Assembly: GCA_900547105.1 (NCBI GenBank)
Contig: URFL01000008.1
Coordinates: forward strand, 1 to 64,000
DNA: 64,000 nucleotides
Source: an uncultured Oscillospiraceae bacterium
GTDB taxonomy: Bacteria > Bacillota > Clostridia > Oscillospirales > Acutalibacteraceae
Direction: 5' to 3'
Below, in pieces: positions 27,284 to 38,434 of the stretch (position 1 is the stretch's first letter; each line of letters opens with the position of its first letter). The notes below the pieces were generated by a model. It did not search any database and was not told the origin of the DNA. It saw only the letters and a program-made list of their open reading frames with translations. The position numbers and the translations under genes were made by a program.

Positions 27284-28657
27284 TTAGCAGGTTGCATCCG
27301 TTTCAGGGGTAGCATCGCCGCGCATACGCACTTTTTTCCAGCGTCCACCCAGATAGAATCCGAACGACAGCAGCATTGAAATGGTCCAGCCAATCGGCCA
27401 AGAGAGCCAGATGCCGGTGGTTCCCCACGGCTGGAAAAAGATAAAGGATAAAATCACCCGCAAAATCAAATCGGTAAATGTGGAAATCATAAATTCACCC
27501 ATGGCGCCGGCGCCGCGCAGTACACCATCGGCAATCAGCTTAATACAAATGATAAAATAAAACGGGGTCACGATATGCAAAAAGGATGTACCGGTTTGCA
27601 TGGCCAAATCCCCCTGCTTATTCATAAACAGACGCATCATCTCATCGCTGAAGAAGAATAGCGCCACGAAGAAGGGAACAGCCACCACAAAAGCCATAAT
27701 CAACCCGGCGCGAAAGCCGGTCTTGACGCGGTCGTGTCGCGCAGCACCCATGTTTTGGGCGGTGAAGCTGGAAACACCGTTCGCCAGCGTAGTGAACGAG
27801 GTGATGGTAAAGGTATTCAGCTTGATGGCGGCGGAGTATCCGGCAATCACCGACGAACCGCAGCTGTTGATCAATCCCTGAATCAGAATATTACCGATCG
27901 AGATAAAGCTCTGTTGCAAAATACTGGGGATGGCGATGCGGGAAATCTCACGCAGCATCGACCACGAAAAGCGTTCTACCGGTTGCTCCACCGGTAAATT
28001 GCTGATGCGGCGAAGCAGCGTGATCAGCGCCAGCACGCAAGCAATGCCCTGTGCCAAGAAAGTCGCCCACGCCACGCCGGCTACATCCCAATGAAAAATC
28101 GCTACGAATATCCAGTCCAGCAGAATGTTGCCGAGCGACGAGCCAATCAAAAAGTAAAGCGGCGTTTTGGAATCGCCTAAAGATTGAAAAATACCGGTGC
28201 AGACATTGTATAAGAACAAAAAGGTGAATCCACCGATATAGATGCCCAGATACAGCGCGCCATCCGCAAAAATATTTTGCGGCGTTTGAATCCAGGTCAT
28301 CATCTGCTGATTGAATATCAGCCCCAAAGCGGTCATACCCAGCGACAACACCAGCGAGGCAATCAGTGTGGTGGATACAGCGGTTTTCAAATCGCGGTAC
28401 CGCCCGGCGCCGAACAGATGAGAGATCACCACGGAACAACCGATATTGCTGCCGACGGCGATTGCCATAAAAATCATGGTGATAGGGTAGGAGGCACCGA
28501 TAGCGGCCAGCGCGCTTTCGCCATCGCGGGCGAATTGTCCGGCAATCATGCTATCGGCAATGTTGTACAATTGCTGGAAAATCACGCTGATAAACATGGG
28601 CAGCGAAAACAGCCATAATACGCGATGCGGATTTCCTTCTGTCAAATTGTGGTTCAA
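27284..28657 (-). CDS. MATE family multidrug/Na+ efflux transporter
   Basis: 457 residues with twelve predicted membrane helices in two halves (each beginning with a MATE repeat; IFQQLYNIADSMIAGQF is characteristic). The start is taken as TTG at 28657, ten bases after AAGGAG; another TTG at 28696 in the same frame lacks a site. Exports cationic or amphipathic compounds in exchange for Na+ or H+; substrate unknown. Confidence 0.9.
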   Translation of the reverse strand: MNHNLTEGNPHRVLWLFSLPMFISVIFQQLYNIADSMIAGQFARDGESALAAIGASYPITMIFMAIAVGSNIGCSVVISHLFGAGRYRDLKTAVSTTLIASLVLSLGMTALGLIFNQQMMTWIQTPQNIFADGALYLGIYIGGFTFLFLYNVCTGIFQSLGDSKTPLYFLIGSSLGNILLDWIFVAIFHWDVAGVAWATFLAQGIACVLALITLLRRISNLPVEQPVERFSWSMLREISRIAIPSILQQSFISIGNILIQGLINSCGSSVIAGYSAAIKLNTFTITSFTTLANGVSSFTAQNMGAARHDRVKTGFRAGLIMAFVVAVPFFVALFFFSDEMMRLFMNKQGDLAMQTGTSFLHIVTPFYFIICIKLIADGVLRGAGAMGEFMISTFTDLILRVILSFIFFQPWGTTGIWLSWPIGWTISMLLSFGFYLGGRWKKVRMRGDATPETDATC

Positions 28658-28702
28658 GCCAAACCATCTCCTTGGTGGGAATAAAACATACTTCAATCAT
28701 AC

Positions 28703-28731
28703 AGTATATCACAAATCACTGCCTTCGTAAA
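28703..28731 (-). promoter_or_regulatory. MATE gene promoter
   Basis: Minus strand TTTACG (28731-28726), 17 bases, TATACT (28708-28703). Confidence 0.6.
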
Positions 28732-28748
28732 TATCCGGTGCATGGACA

Positions 28749-28783
28749 GCAAAAGCGGTTGAGTAAAACTCAACCGCTTTTGC
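28749..28783. terminator. bidirectional terminator upstream of the MATE gene
   Basis: Perfect 15-bp stem GCAAAAGCGGTTGAG with a five-base loop, ending in T runs on both strands. It ends the rmuC-GH30-AKR-DUF1275 transcript. Confidence 0.88.
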
Positions 28784-28795
28784 AATCTCGAAATA

Positions 28796-29470
28796 TTATG
28801 ATTTTTCCGGAACAAACATCATGAAGAAACTAACCGACAGCAGTCCACAGCATATCCAAATGGCTTTTTCGTGAAGAGCCATGGTGATCAAACTGCCGAG
28901 GCCTGCGCCGACAGCAAAAAGCAAAATAACGCCAAAATAGGTGAGAGCCTTCTGCAAGATCTTTCGATCATGCACCCGAAAATAAGCACACAATGCCTCC
29001 ATCCCGCTGCGCATATTGCCAATGCACATGGTGCTGGCATATGCGTGACCACGCACTTTGTGAAAGGTTTGCACCTGCAATGCGCAGACAAAAGACACCA
29101 AAGCGTTGGCTGCCAAATTAACCTTTTGCGGAAAAAATCCCACCACAAACAGGAGATATATTTCACAAAGCAAAATAATCTGCCGCCAATGGATTTTTTC
29201 ATAATGCTTCAAATGAATATGCACGATTTCTGCTGCGCCTGTTCCCACCAGAAACGCTATCACAGGAATGATATATTTGATCGATGTCTGCCAGTGCTCC
29301 TGAAAAAGACAGGTGCTGAGCAACACAATGTTTCCGGTTTGCGCGTTAGCAAACACACCGCCGCGGCAGCAAAATGTATACGCATCCTGAAATCCACCCG
29401 ATAAAACAATAAAAACAGCGGTCAGAAACGAGTCGGACATTTGCCCGCGAAAACCTATGCGCTTGTTCAT
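28796..29470 (-). CDS. DUF1275 (YoaK-like) membrane protein
   Basis: 224 residues from the ATG at 29470 (AGAGGT nine bases upstream). About six membrane segments; the DUF1275 signature is seen as GGFQDAYTF and FANAQTGNIVLL, plus TGN-like MCIGNMRSG. Function unknown. Gap of 40 bases after the aldo/keto reductase gene. Confidence 0.88.
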   Translation of the reverse strand: MNKRIGFRGQMSDSFLTAVFIVLSGGFQDAYTFCCRGGVFANAQTGNIVLLSTCLFQEHWQTSIKYIIPVIAFLVGTGAAEIVHIHLKHYEKIHWRQIILLCEIYLLFVVGFFPQKVNLAANALVSFVCALQVQTFHKVRGHAYASTMCIGNMRSGMEALCAYFRVHDRKILQKALTYFGVILLFAVGAGLGSLITMALHEKAIWICCGLLSVSFFMMFVPEKS

Positions 29471-29510
29471 GCCCCAGGACCTCTTTTGCATTATCTATCA
29501 GAAAGATCAG

Positions 29511-30494
29511 TTACGCCATGGCCTTGTCGATGGCGGCAAGCTCGTCAGGAGTAAACTCAAGGTTGTTCAGTGCGCCGAGGTTGCTTTCCAGCTGCTCCAC
29601 GCTGGACGCACCAATCAACGCCGAAGTGACCCGGTCGCCGCGCAAAATCCACGCCAGCGCCATTTGCGCCAGCGTTTGTCCGCGCGACGCAGCAATGTCG
29701 TTCAGCCGCCGGATCATGGCAAGCTGCTTGTCATCAATCGTGTTGCGCAACCCCTGATCGCGGGTCGCGCGCGAACCGGCCGGCACACCATTCAGGTATT
29801 TGTCAGTCAGCCGTCCTTGCGCCAAAGGCGAAAAAGCGATCGACCCCATGCCGTATTCATCCAGCACATCCTGCAAACCGTTTTCGATCCAACGATCCAT
29901 CATATTGTAGCATGGCTGGTGAATCAGGCAGCGCACGCCCATCTGTTTCAGCAGCTCCACTGCCTCGCGGGTTTGCTGTGGTTGATAGTTGGAAATGCCC
30001 ACATACAGCGCCTTGCCCTGCTGTACCGCCGTTGCAAGGGCGCCCATGGTTTCTTCCAGCGGCGTTTCCGGATCATACCGGTGGGAATAGAAGATGTCGA
30101 CATAATCGACCCCCATCCGCGTCAACGATTGATCCAGCGATGCCAGCACATGCTTGCGGCTGCCCCATTCGCCGTACGGTCCCGGCCACATATTGTAGCC
30201 AGCTTTGGTGGACAGAATCAGCTGATCCCGATACGGTTTGAGATCGTTCTTGAGCACACGCCCGAAGGTTTCTTCGGCCGAACCTCCGACAGGACCATAG
30301 TTGTTCGCCATATCAAAGTGGGTGACACCAAGGTCAAACGCCCGCAGCAAAATCTTTCGGCAGTTTTCGTATACATTGACGCTGCCGAAATTCTGCCAAA
30401 GCCCCAACGAAATCGCCGGCAGCTTCAGCCCGCTTTTGCCGACGCGGTTATATTTCATGTGATCGTACCGATCACCGCGCGCATCATACGCCAT
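29511..30494 (-). CDS. aldo/keto reductase (YghZ/Gpr-like)
   Basis: 327 residues from the ATG at 30494 (AAAGGAAAC upstream). TIM-barrel AKR with the Asp-Tyr segment THFDMANNYGP and Lys (STKAGY); WP-GPYGEWGSRK resembles L-glyceraldehyde-3-phosphate reductases. NADPH cofactor is likely (C-terminal SALIGASSVEQLESN). It follows GH30 by 26 bases and may reduce a sugar aldehyde released there; that is inference. Confidence 0.9.
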   Translation of the reverse strand: MAYDARGDRYDHMKYNRVGKSGLKLPAISLGLWQNFGSVNVYENCRKILLRAFDLGVTHFDMANNYGPVGGSAEETFGRVLKNDLKPYRDQLILSTKAGYNMWPGPYGEWGSRKHVLASLDQSLTRMGVDYVDIFYSHRYDPETPLEETMGALATAVQQGKALYVGISNYQPQQTREAVELLKQMGVRCLIHQPCYNMMDRWIENGLQDVLDEYGMGSIAFSPLAQGRLTDKYLNGVPAGSRATRDQGLRNTIDDKQLAMIRRLNDIAASRGQTLAQMALAWILRGDRVTSALIGASSVEQLESNLGALNNLEFTPDELAAIDKAMA

Positions 30495-30520
30495 TGCTGT
30501 TTCCTTCTTTCTAATAAATA

Positions 30521-31819
30521 TTACAGAACCATGGTATTGATGGAGCCCGGCTCCAGCTGGAACGAATAGGTTTCGCCGTCCACCGTGAACGACACCGACT
30601 GCGCCATGGGGAAGGGGTTGTAGGTGTTCAGCACAACCGACCCGTCCGGATTGCGGAACGCCGTGGAGGTACCGGTCCAAGGTCCGGTGAGGCACAACCG
30701 CACGGCACCCGGCTGGATATAACGGGAGAAGTGTTTCATCACATAGAATTCAGGAGTCAGTTTGTAGTGACCGTCCTCGATCACGACCATCGAATTCTGG
30801 TGCCAGCCCCAACTGCTCATGCCACCCTGCTCCAGAATCATATTCCAATATACATAGGCCGACACGCCGTTGGTGAGATAGTGACGGAACAGGCTGTAAA
30901 TATAGGTGGCATAATCCCAATCGTTGTTGCCGTTGCCGCATTCGTTTTCCGACTGGATCAACATCTTGTCGGGGAAGCTTTCGTGCGTTTGCGGCAGGCA
31001 ATATTTGCCGTTCCACTGGTAGCTGACGCCCTTGCAATAGCGGCTGGCATCCTTGTCGTGGAAAATGCGGTTGGCATAATCATTGTAGGTTTTTTCGTCC
31101 GCGTTCAGCGTGCCGAGGAAAATATCGGTGTCCAGCCCCATTTCCTCAAACAGCGGTCCGATGTATTTCGCGATAAACTCGCGGAACTGGTCGCCGCTCC
31201 ACAGGCAGGAGGGGAATTTGTGATCCGAGAACGGCTCATTCTGAATATGAATCTGGTTGATCTTGATGCCCTCGGCGGCATATGCCTGCACATACTTGGC
31301 AAAATACAGCGCATATGCTTTCAAGTTTTCCTCGGTCCAGACCAGACGGCCGAAATTGTACACCGGCGGGAATTTCATCCAGGTCGGCGGGCTCCACGGA
31401 GAGCCAAACATCTGCATCGAAGGATTGCGTTTGTACGCTTCCTTGATGTACGGCAGCATATAAGGACGATCCTCGTCAATGGAAAAATGCTCCATCGCAT
31501 AATCGCCGGGGGTTTCGTTGTAGCTATACCACCGCGCGCCGTAGTCGCTGGCGCCGATGGACATTCGGTTAAAGTTCAGACGCAAACCGTCCGCCTGCGG
31601 GTCGAACAGCAGATCAAGTACCTTGTTCTGATCATCTTTCGACAACTTTTTCAGCGCTACGCCGCCCAACTCATTGAAGCAGCCGCCAAAGCCGATGATC
31701 GACTGGTCGGTGCGTCCGTCCGCCGTGATCGACGATCCGGTTTCCCCCGCGACCGGGGTGTATTCCTTGGCTTGGAAATACGCGTCCTTGGTGGTTTGGA
31801 TCCATGTGACAGGTTTCAT
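30521..31819 (-). CDS. glycoside hydrolase family 30, cytosolic
   Basis: 432 residues, no signal peptide. Acid/base E195 (HIQNEPF) and nucleophile E291 (IQSENECG) with the GH30 TIM barrel plus a beta-sandwich end (QLEPGSINTMV). Members hydrolyse glucosyl, xylosyl or fucosyl linkages; specificity is unclear. It has its own AAAGGAG site and follows rmuC by 21 bases, an odd pairing with a recombination gene. Confidence 0.92.
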   Translation of the reverse strand: MKPVTWIQTTKDAYFQAKEYTPVAGETGSSITADGRTDQSIIGFGGCFNELGGVALKKLSKDDQNKVLDLLFDPQADGLRLNFNRMSIGASDYGARWYSYNETPGDYAMEHFSIDEDRPYMLPYIKEAYKRNPSMQMFGSPWSPPTWMKFPPVYNFGRLVWTEENLKAYALYFAKYVQAYAAEGIKINQIHIQNEPFSDHKFPSCLWSGDQFREFIAKYIGPLFEEMGLDTDIFLGTLNADEKTYNDYANRIFHDKDASRYCKGVSYQWNGKYCLPQTHESFPDKMLIQSENECGNGNNDWDYATYIYSLFRHYLTNGVSAYVYWNMILEQGGMSSWGWHQNSMVVIEDGHYKLTPEFYVMKHFSRYIQPGAVRLCLTGPWTGTSTAFRNPDGSVVLNTYNPFPMAQSVSFTVDGETYSFQLEPGSINTMVL

Positions 31820-31840
31820 GCGTGTGTAACTCCTTTGTAT

Positions 31841-33184
31841 TTATTCGTCGGCGTTGTCCGCCGTTTCTAACCATTGGCTTGATGGGGTGTCATCCAGCTT
31901 TTCGACACTGCGCAGCTTGCGTTGGATGGCACGGGTGCGCACCCCCACCAGCTTGTCCAGCTCCGCCCCCGCTTGATTCAGGCGGTTTTGCGTAGCGGCC
32001 AGGATATCCCCGAATTTATCAAATTCGGTTTTGACCGCCCCCAATATCGCCCAAACTTCGCTGCTGCGTTTTTGAATCGCAACTGTGCGAAAGCCCATCT
32101 GCAAACTGTTCAGCAGCGCTGCCATGGTGCTGGGGCCGGCAATGTTGACCTTGTAATCGCGCTGCAGCACTTCGACCAGCCCGCGGTTGACCACCTCGGC
32201 ATACAGCCCCTCAAAGGGCAAAAACATAATACCGAATTCGGTGGTATGGGGCGGTTCGATGTATTTGTCGTGAATATCCTTGGCAAAGCTTTTGATGCGG
32301 GCGGACAGCGTTTGGAACGCCGCCTGTACCGCCTCGGCTGAACCGCTGTCATAAGCGTCCTGCAGCGCGACGTAGGCATCGCCCGGAAATTTGGAATCGA
32401 TCGGGAGATAAACCGGCGCGCCGTCATCGCCGGGCAGCTTTACGGCATATTCCACCACATTTTTGCTGCCGGGCACAGTGGCGATGTTCGCTGCGTATTG
32501 CTCGGGAGAGAGGATTTCCTCCAAAATCGCGCCCAGCTGGATCTCACCCAAAATGCCGCGCGTTTTCACATTGGACAGCACTTTTTTCAAATCGCCGACG
32601 CCCACCGCCAGCGTTTGCATTTCGCCAAGCCCTTTGTATACCTGTTCCAGCCGTTCGTTTACCAGCCGGAACGATTGGGTCATTTTGTCCTCCAGTGTTT
32701 TTTGCAGCTTTTCATCCACCGTTTGGCGGATGCTGTCCAGTCGCTTGTTGTTGTCCTCCTGCATATATTGCAGGCTTTGCGCCATGGTTTGGCGCATCGC
32801 ATCCAGTTTTTGCTCGTTGGTGGTTTCAAAGGTTTGAAACCGCGCTTCCAACTGTTTCATCATTGTCAGCACAGATTGGTTCATGGCTTGCTGCTTTTCG
32901 GAAATGCTGCGGTCAATATCGCCGATTTTCAGCATTTGCATATCGTTGCTGCTGCGCTGGTTACCGGCCAGCGTATCGCTGAGCATTTTGATGGATTGCT
33001 GCAGGGCATCCGCCTGTTCCTGGCGCGCCAGCCGCTCCTGCTCGGCAATCATGTCCTGTATCTGTCGCAGCAGCGCATCGTTTGATGGTGCGCTGCCGGC
33101 TTTTTCCAATTTGATCAGCCGCCACAATACGACCACCGTCAAACATAGCGAAACCGTCGCTATGATCCACGGTATATACTCCAT
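31841..33184 (-). CDS. rmuC: DNA recombination protein RmuC
   Basis: 447 residues from the ATG at 33184 after GGAGG (an upstream in-frame ATG at 33289 lacks a site and is inside the promoter). N-terminal membrane anchor (residues 3-22), a long coiled coil (about 30-190), and the RmuC nuclease-like domain with LGEIQLGAILEEIL and FGIMFLPFEGLYAEV. RmuC limits inversions at short repeats. Confidence 0.94.
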   Translation of the reverse strand: MEYIPWIIATVSLCLTVVVLWRLIKLEKAGSAPSNDALLRQIQDMIAEQERLARQEQADALQQSIKMLSDTLAGNQRSSNDMQMLKIGDIDRSISEKQQAMNQSVLTMMKQLEARFQTFETTNEQKLDAMRQTMAQSLQYMQEDNNKRLDSIRQTVDEKLQKTLEDKMTQSFRLVNERLEQVYKGLGEMQTLAVGVGDLKKVLSNVKTRGILGEIQLGAILEEILSPEQYAANIATVPGSKNVVEYAVKLPGDDGAPVYLPIDSKFPGDAYVALQDAYDSGSAEAVQAAFQTLSARIKSFAKDIHDKYIEPPHTTEFGIMFLPFEGLYAEVVNRGLVEVLQRDYKVNIAGPSTMAALLNSLQMGFRTVAIQKRSSEVWAILGAVKTEFDKFGDILAATQNRLNQAGAELDKLVGVRTRAIQRKLRSVEKLDDTPSSQWLETADNADE

Positions 33185-33218
33185 AATATCTGTTTCCTCC
33201 ACAATACAATCTTTGTTC

Positions 33219-33247
33219 AGTATAATGCAAAAAGCGCCTGATAGCAA
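33219..33247 (-). promoter_or_regulatory. rmuC promoter
   Basis: Minus strand TTGCTA (33247-33242), 17 bases, TATACT (33224-33219). Confidence 0.65.
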
Positions 33248-33308
33248 GCGGATTTTTGAAAAAAGCAGGTGGTACAAAAAATCGTGCATTTTTTGATATA
33301 TCTGTGAG

Positions 33309-33337
33309 TTGACAGCGTGAAAAAGCTATATTATGAT
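33309..33337 (+). promoter_or_regulatory. promoter of the second AraC gene
   Basis: TTGACA, 17-base spacer, TATGAT. Divergent from the rmuC promoter. Confidence 0.8.
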
Positions 33338-33372
33338 AGGGGAAGATTGTGAAAAAGAGGAGGTGCCGCGGA

Positions 33373-34209
33373 TTGATTCCGTTTTACGAAACCAGACGGG
33401 AAGAGATATTCGGATTTCGCTGTAACCGGCTGAACTATCCGCTGCATCTGCAGGCGACGGTCGAGTTTGTGTATGTGGCCAGCGGTCACCTGACCGTAAC
33501 GCTCAACGGCGAGTGCCGCACGATGCACGAGGGCGAGTTGGTGGTGATCTTTCCCAACTGTACCCACAGCTATGATACGCCGTTTGTTCCGACGGCAGAT
33601 CATAATTCCCAGACACAGGATTTGATCGTGGATGATATCTTGCTGCTGGGGGCGCAAACCTCGATGGCCGGTGAATATGCGGAGGGTTTGACTCACAGTC
33701 AGCCGCAGCGCCCTTTTTTACCGGCCGAGCTGGTGCCGCCGGAGATTCCGCAGAGCATTCGCCGTCTGCTGCAGCAAGATGCTACCCGAAACCCGGATTT
33801 GCCGCTGTGCCGCGCCTATTTGCAGCTGATTCTGGCGCTGGTGTGGCCGCATTTGCAGTTAAAGCCCACCGGCGAACACGATTTTGATGATCTGGTATAT
33901 CAGGTCAGCGCCTACATCGTGCAAAATTATCAAAAGTCATTTTCACTTGAAGATATGGCGAACGCGTTGGGGGTCAGCAAATACCGGTTATCCCGCATCT
34001 TCTCCAACCAGATGCGCATGAGCTTTAATGAGCATCTCAACAATGTGCGTGTCAGTGTGGCGCAGGGATTGCTCAGCTCCACCGACAAACCCATTACCGA
34101 TATCATTTATGATTGCGGATTTGAAAGCCAAGCGACCTTTAATCGGGTGTTTCGCAAAATTTGCGGGGTCAGCCCGCGCGAATACCGCCGTGGCCACCGC
34201 TTGGCATAA
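33373..34209 (+). CDS. AraC family transcriptional regulator
   Basis: 278 residues from TTG at 33373, seven bases after GAGGAGGTG; a GTG at 33349 is an alternative. N-terminal cupin (VEFVYVASGHLTVTL), C-terminal HTH pair (FSLEDMANALGVSKYRLSRIF, ITDIIYDCGFESQATFNRVF). Divergent from rmuC-GH30-AKR and upstream of an esterase, so it may control one or both. Confidence 0.88.
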   Translation: MIPFYETRREEIFGFRCNRLNYPLHLQATVEFVYVASGHLTVTLNGECRTMHEGELVVIFPNCTHSYDTPFVPTADHNSQTQDLIVDDILLLGAQTSMAGEYAEGLTHSQPQRPFLPAELVPPEIPQSIRRLLQQDATRNPDLPLCRAYLQLILALVWPHLQLKPTGEHDFDDLVYQVSAYIVQNYQKSFSLEDMANALGVSKYRLSRIFSNQMRMSFNEHLNNVRVSVAQGLLSSTDKPITDIIYDCGFESQATFNRVFRKICGVSPREYRRGHRLA

Positions 34210-34239
34210 GCATTTTCAGCCAGAGAAAGGATGTCTTCT

Positions 34240-34893
34240 ATGATACAAGACAAGCAGTTTTCGCGTGAGGTGGTCGGCAAGGCGATGCCGTATCGGGTAT
34301 ATACCCCCAAACATTACGATGCCGAGCCGGAAACCCAGTTCCCGCTGGTGGTGTTTTTGCATGGCGCAGGCGAGCGGGGTACCGATTTGCAGGGGGTGAC
34401 TCGTCATGGTCCGCTGCACGAAGTGGCTACCGGGCGGGAATTCCCTTTCTTGATCGCGGCACCGCAGCTGTCCGGTCAGGAGTATTGGGGCGGCTATATC
34501 GAGTCGCTGAACGCATGGTTGGATGATCTGTTTGCAACATATCGCATTGATCCGGATCGTGTGTATCTGACCGGACTCAGCATGGGTGGCACCGGCACAT
34601 GGCTGTGGGCAATGGCATCTGCCAAACGGTTTGCGGCAATCATGCCCATGTGCGGTACTGGCATCTGCTGGTGTGCCGGCAATGTGAAAGAGCTACCTAT
34701 CTGGACATTCCACGGCAGTGCCGACGAGATCATTCCGGTGGAGGAAAGCATCCATATGGTCAACCGCGTCAACGCCTGCGGTGGGCACGCGCGCCTCACC
34801 ATTTGCGAGGGATACACCCACGACTGCTGGACTGACACCTACGCCCGCGAGGATATTTACGAATGGCTTCTGTCGCACCGACGGCAGCACTGA
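34240..34893 (+). CDS. alpha/beta-hydrolase (dienelactone/phospholipase-like, possible acyl or sugar esterase)
   Basis: 217 residues; start at the second of two in-frame ATGs (34240), nine bases after AAAGG. Triad S114 (GLSMGG), D162 (HGSADEIIP) and H194 (GYTHDCW), oxyanion HGAGERG. Similar in layout to cytosolic predicted peptidase/esterases next to glycosidases. Substrate unknown. Confidence 0.85.
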   Translation: MIQDKQFSREVVGKAMPYRVYTPKHYDAEPETQFPLVVFLHGAGERGTDLQGVTRHGPLHEVATGREFPFLIAAPQLSGQEYWGGYIESLNAWLDDLFATYRIDPDRVYLTGLSMGGTGTWLWAMASAKRFAAIMPMCGTGICWCAGNVKELPIWTFHGSADEIIPVEESIHMVNRVNACGGHARLTICEGYTHDCWTDTYAREDIYEWLLSHRRQH

Positions 34894-34915
34894 TACAATC
34901 GAAAAGGAAGAAAAT

Positions 34916-34959
34916 TCACCTCCCGTTGTCGTCTTGTGTAGACTGATAGCGGGAGGTGA
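34916..34959 (+). promoter_or_regulatory. hairpin over the yunB ribosome-binding site
   Basis: TCACCTCCCG (34916-34925) pairs perfectly with CGGGAGGTGA (34950-34959), which contains the yunB Shine-Dalgarno GGGAGGTG; an inner GTCT/AGAC stem extends it. It would block initiation unless opened. Confidence 0.6.
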
Positions 34960-34964
34960 GGTGT

Positions 34965-35618
34965 ATGCGGCGACAAAGGCACTATGCGCGGCGAAACGCA
35001 TTGTCTTGGCGGGCGTGGCTGGCGCTTTTGCTGGTAACATTGTTGGCGGCGGTAGTGTGGGCAGATATTCGCGTGCGTCCGCTGGTGCATGCCTATGGGC
35101 TCAAACACGCGCAAACCGTTTGCACGCGTGCCATCAACCAGTCGGTGACCGATTTGCTTGAGCAGCAAGCGGTGCCGTATGGCGACCTGGTAAAGGTGGA
35201 AAAGGACGCAGACGGCAGCATCCAGTCGGTGGAGGCAGACGCGATGTGCGTCAACCGACTGAAAGCCGCCATCACCAATACGGTGTTGGATCGGTTGGAA
35301 CAGCAGGATGTGCGCACATTAAATATTCCGCTGGGCACGCTGACCGGCAGCCATCTGCTCACCGGACGCGGACCGTCACTGCCGGTGCAAATGGGCATCT
35401 CCGCAACGGTGCTCACCAATATCCGCAGCGAATTTTCTGCCGCCGGCATCAACCAGACCTGCCATCAACTGTATGTGGAGCTGGAAGCGCAGTTGTATGC
35501 TACCTTGCCGGGTGAACCGGAAACGGTGACGGTCACCAGCGAGTTTTTGCTGGCAGAAACCATTTTGGCGGGGGATGTGCCGGGGCTTTTTGCCGATAGG
35601 CAGAAAACCGTGGCTTGA
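34965..35618 (+). CDS. yunB: sporulation protein YunB
   Basis: 217 residues from ATG after GGGAGGTGAGGTG. One N-terminal membrane helix, then the YunB domain (LGTLTGSHLLTGRGPSLPV). YunB is a sigma-E-controlled mother-cell protein needed for sporulation in Bacillus; a sigma-E promoter was not recognised here. Its start is covered by a hairpin. Confidence 0.92.
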   Translation: MRRQRHYARRNALSWRAWLALLLVTLLAAVVWADIRVRPLVHAYGLKHAQTVCTRAINQSVTDLLEQQAVPYGDLVKVEKDADGSIQSVEADAMCVNRLKAAITNTVLDRLEQQDVRTLNIPLGTLTGSHLLTGRGPSLPVQMGISATVLTNIRSEFSAAGINQTCHQLYVELEAQLYATLPGEPETVTVTSEFLLAETILAGDVPGLFADRQKTVA

Positions 35619-35653
35619 TGGCTGGTATTTTGCTGCGCTTTCTGTTATACTAG

Positions 35654-37678
<2,025 letters not shown>

Positions 37679-37683
37679 AATTA

Positions 37684-37720
37684 ACACGCACCACCCAGAA
37701 CCAGGTGGTGCGTGTACCTT
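37684..37720 (+). terminator. ligA terminator
   Basis: Perfect ACACGCACCACC stem with eight-base loop, followed by ACCTTTT. Confidence 0.7.
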
Positions 37721-37742
37721 TTACATAAAGCGGAGGAGCAAT

Positions 37743-38429
37743 ATGAATACAGCGTCCATTACAGCGATCGCGCATATTTATAACGACTTTGAAGAAAAGT
37801 TCGGCATCCCGCGCCAAAGCGGATTGGTGCCGGAAATGCAATCGCAGATTGTGTTTGAAAAAGAGTATCAGGTGGAAGAAGCGCTGCGGGGTATCGAGGG
37901 TTACTCACATTTGTGGTTAATTTGGCAATTTTCCGAATGTATCGGCAAGCCGTGGAGCCCCACTGTGCGCCCGCCCCGCTTGGGCGGTAACCAGCGCGTT
38001 GGTGTGTTTGCCACCCGCTCGCCGTTTCGGCCAAACAATCTGGGGTTGTCATCGGTGTCATTGGTGGGGGTGGAGCATACGCCGGAACACGGCGCTGTGC
38101 TCCGGATTGCGGGAGCCGATTTGATGAACGGTACCCCAATTTTTGATATCAAGCCGTACATTGCCTATACCGATGCCCATTCCGATGCCGTGTGTGGCTT
38201 TACCGATCAGGTGGCGTACCGCACGCTGCCGGTAAAGTGCGCAGAGAAACTGCTGGCGGTGGTGTCACCGGACAAGCGTGAAGCACTGTTGGCGGTGCTG
38301 AAACAGAACCCGCGTCCTGCGTATCATCACGATGCTGATCGGGTGTATCGTATGGATTTTGGTCCCTATACCGTCGCCTTTCGCGCCACAGACGAAGCCA
38401 TCGTGGTGTGCGATATCCAACCGCGGTAA
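37743..38429 (+). CDS. trmO: tRNA (t6A37) N6-methyltransferase TrmO
   Basis: 228 residues. The UPF0066/TrmO fold with GVFATRSPFRPNNLGLS and the downstream DIKPYIAYTD. Uses SAM to methylate t6A37 in tRNA-Thr. GGAGGAG site precedes the start. Confidence 0.93.
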   Translation: MNTASITAIAHIYNDFEEKFGIPRQSGLVPEMQSQIVFEKEYQVEEALRGIEGYSHLWLIWQFSECIGKPWSPTVRPPRLGGNQRVGVFATRSPFRPNNLGLSSVSLVGVEHTPEHGAVLRIAGADLMNGTPIFDIKPYIAYTDAHSDAVCGFTDQVAYRTLPVKCAEKLLAVVSPDKREALLAVLKQNPRPAYHHDADRVYRMDFGPYTVAFRATDEAIVVCDIQPR

Positions 38430-38434
38430 AGCTC

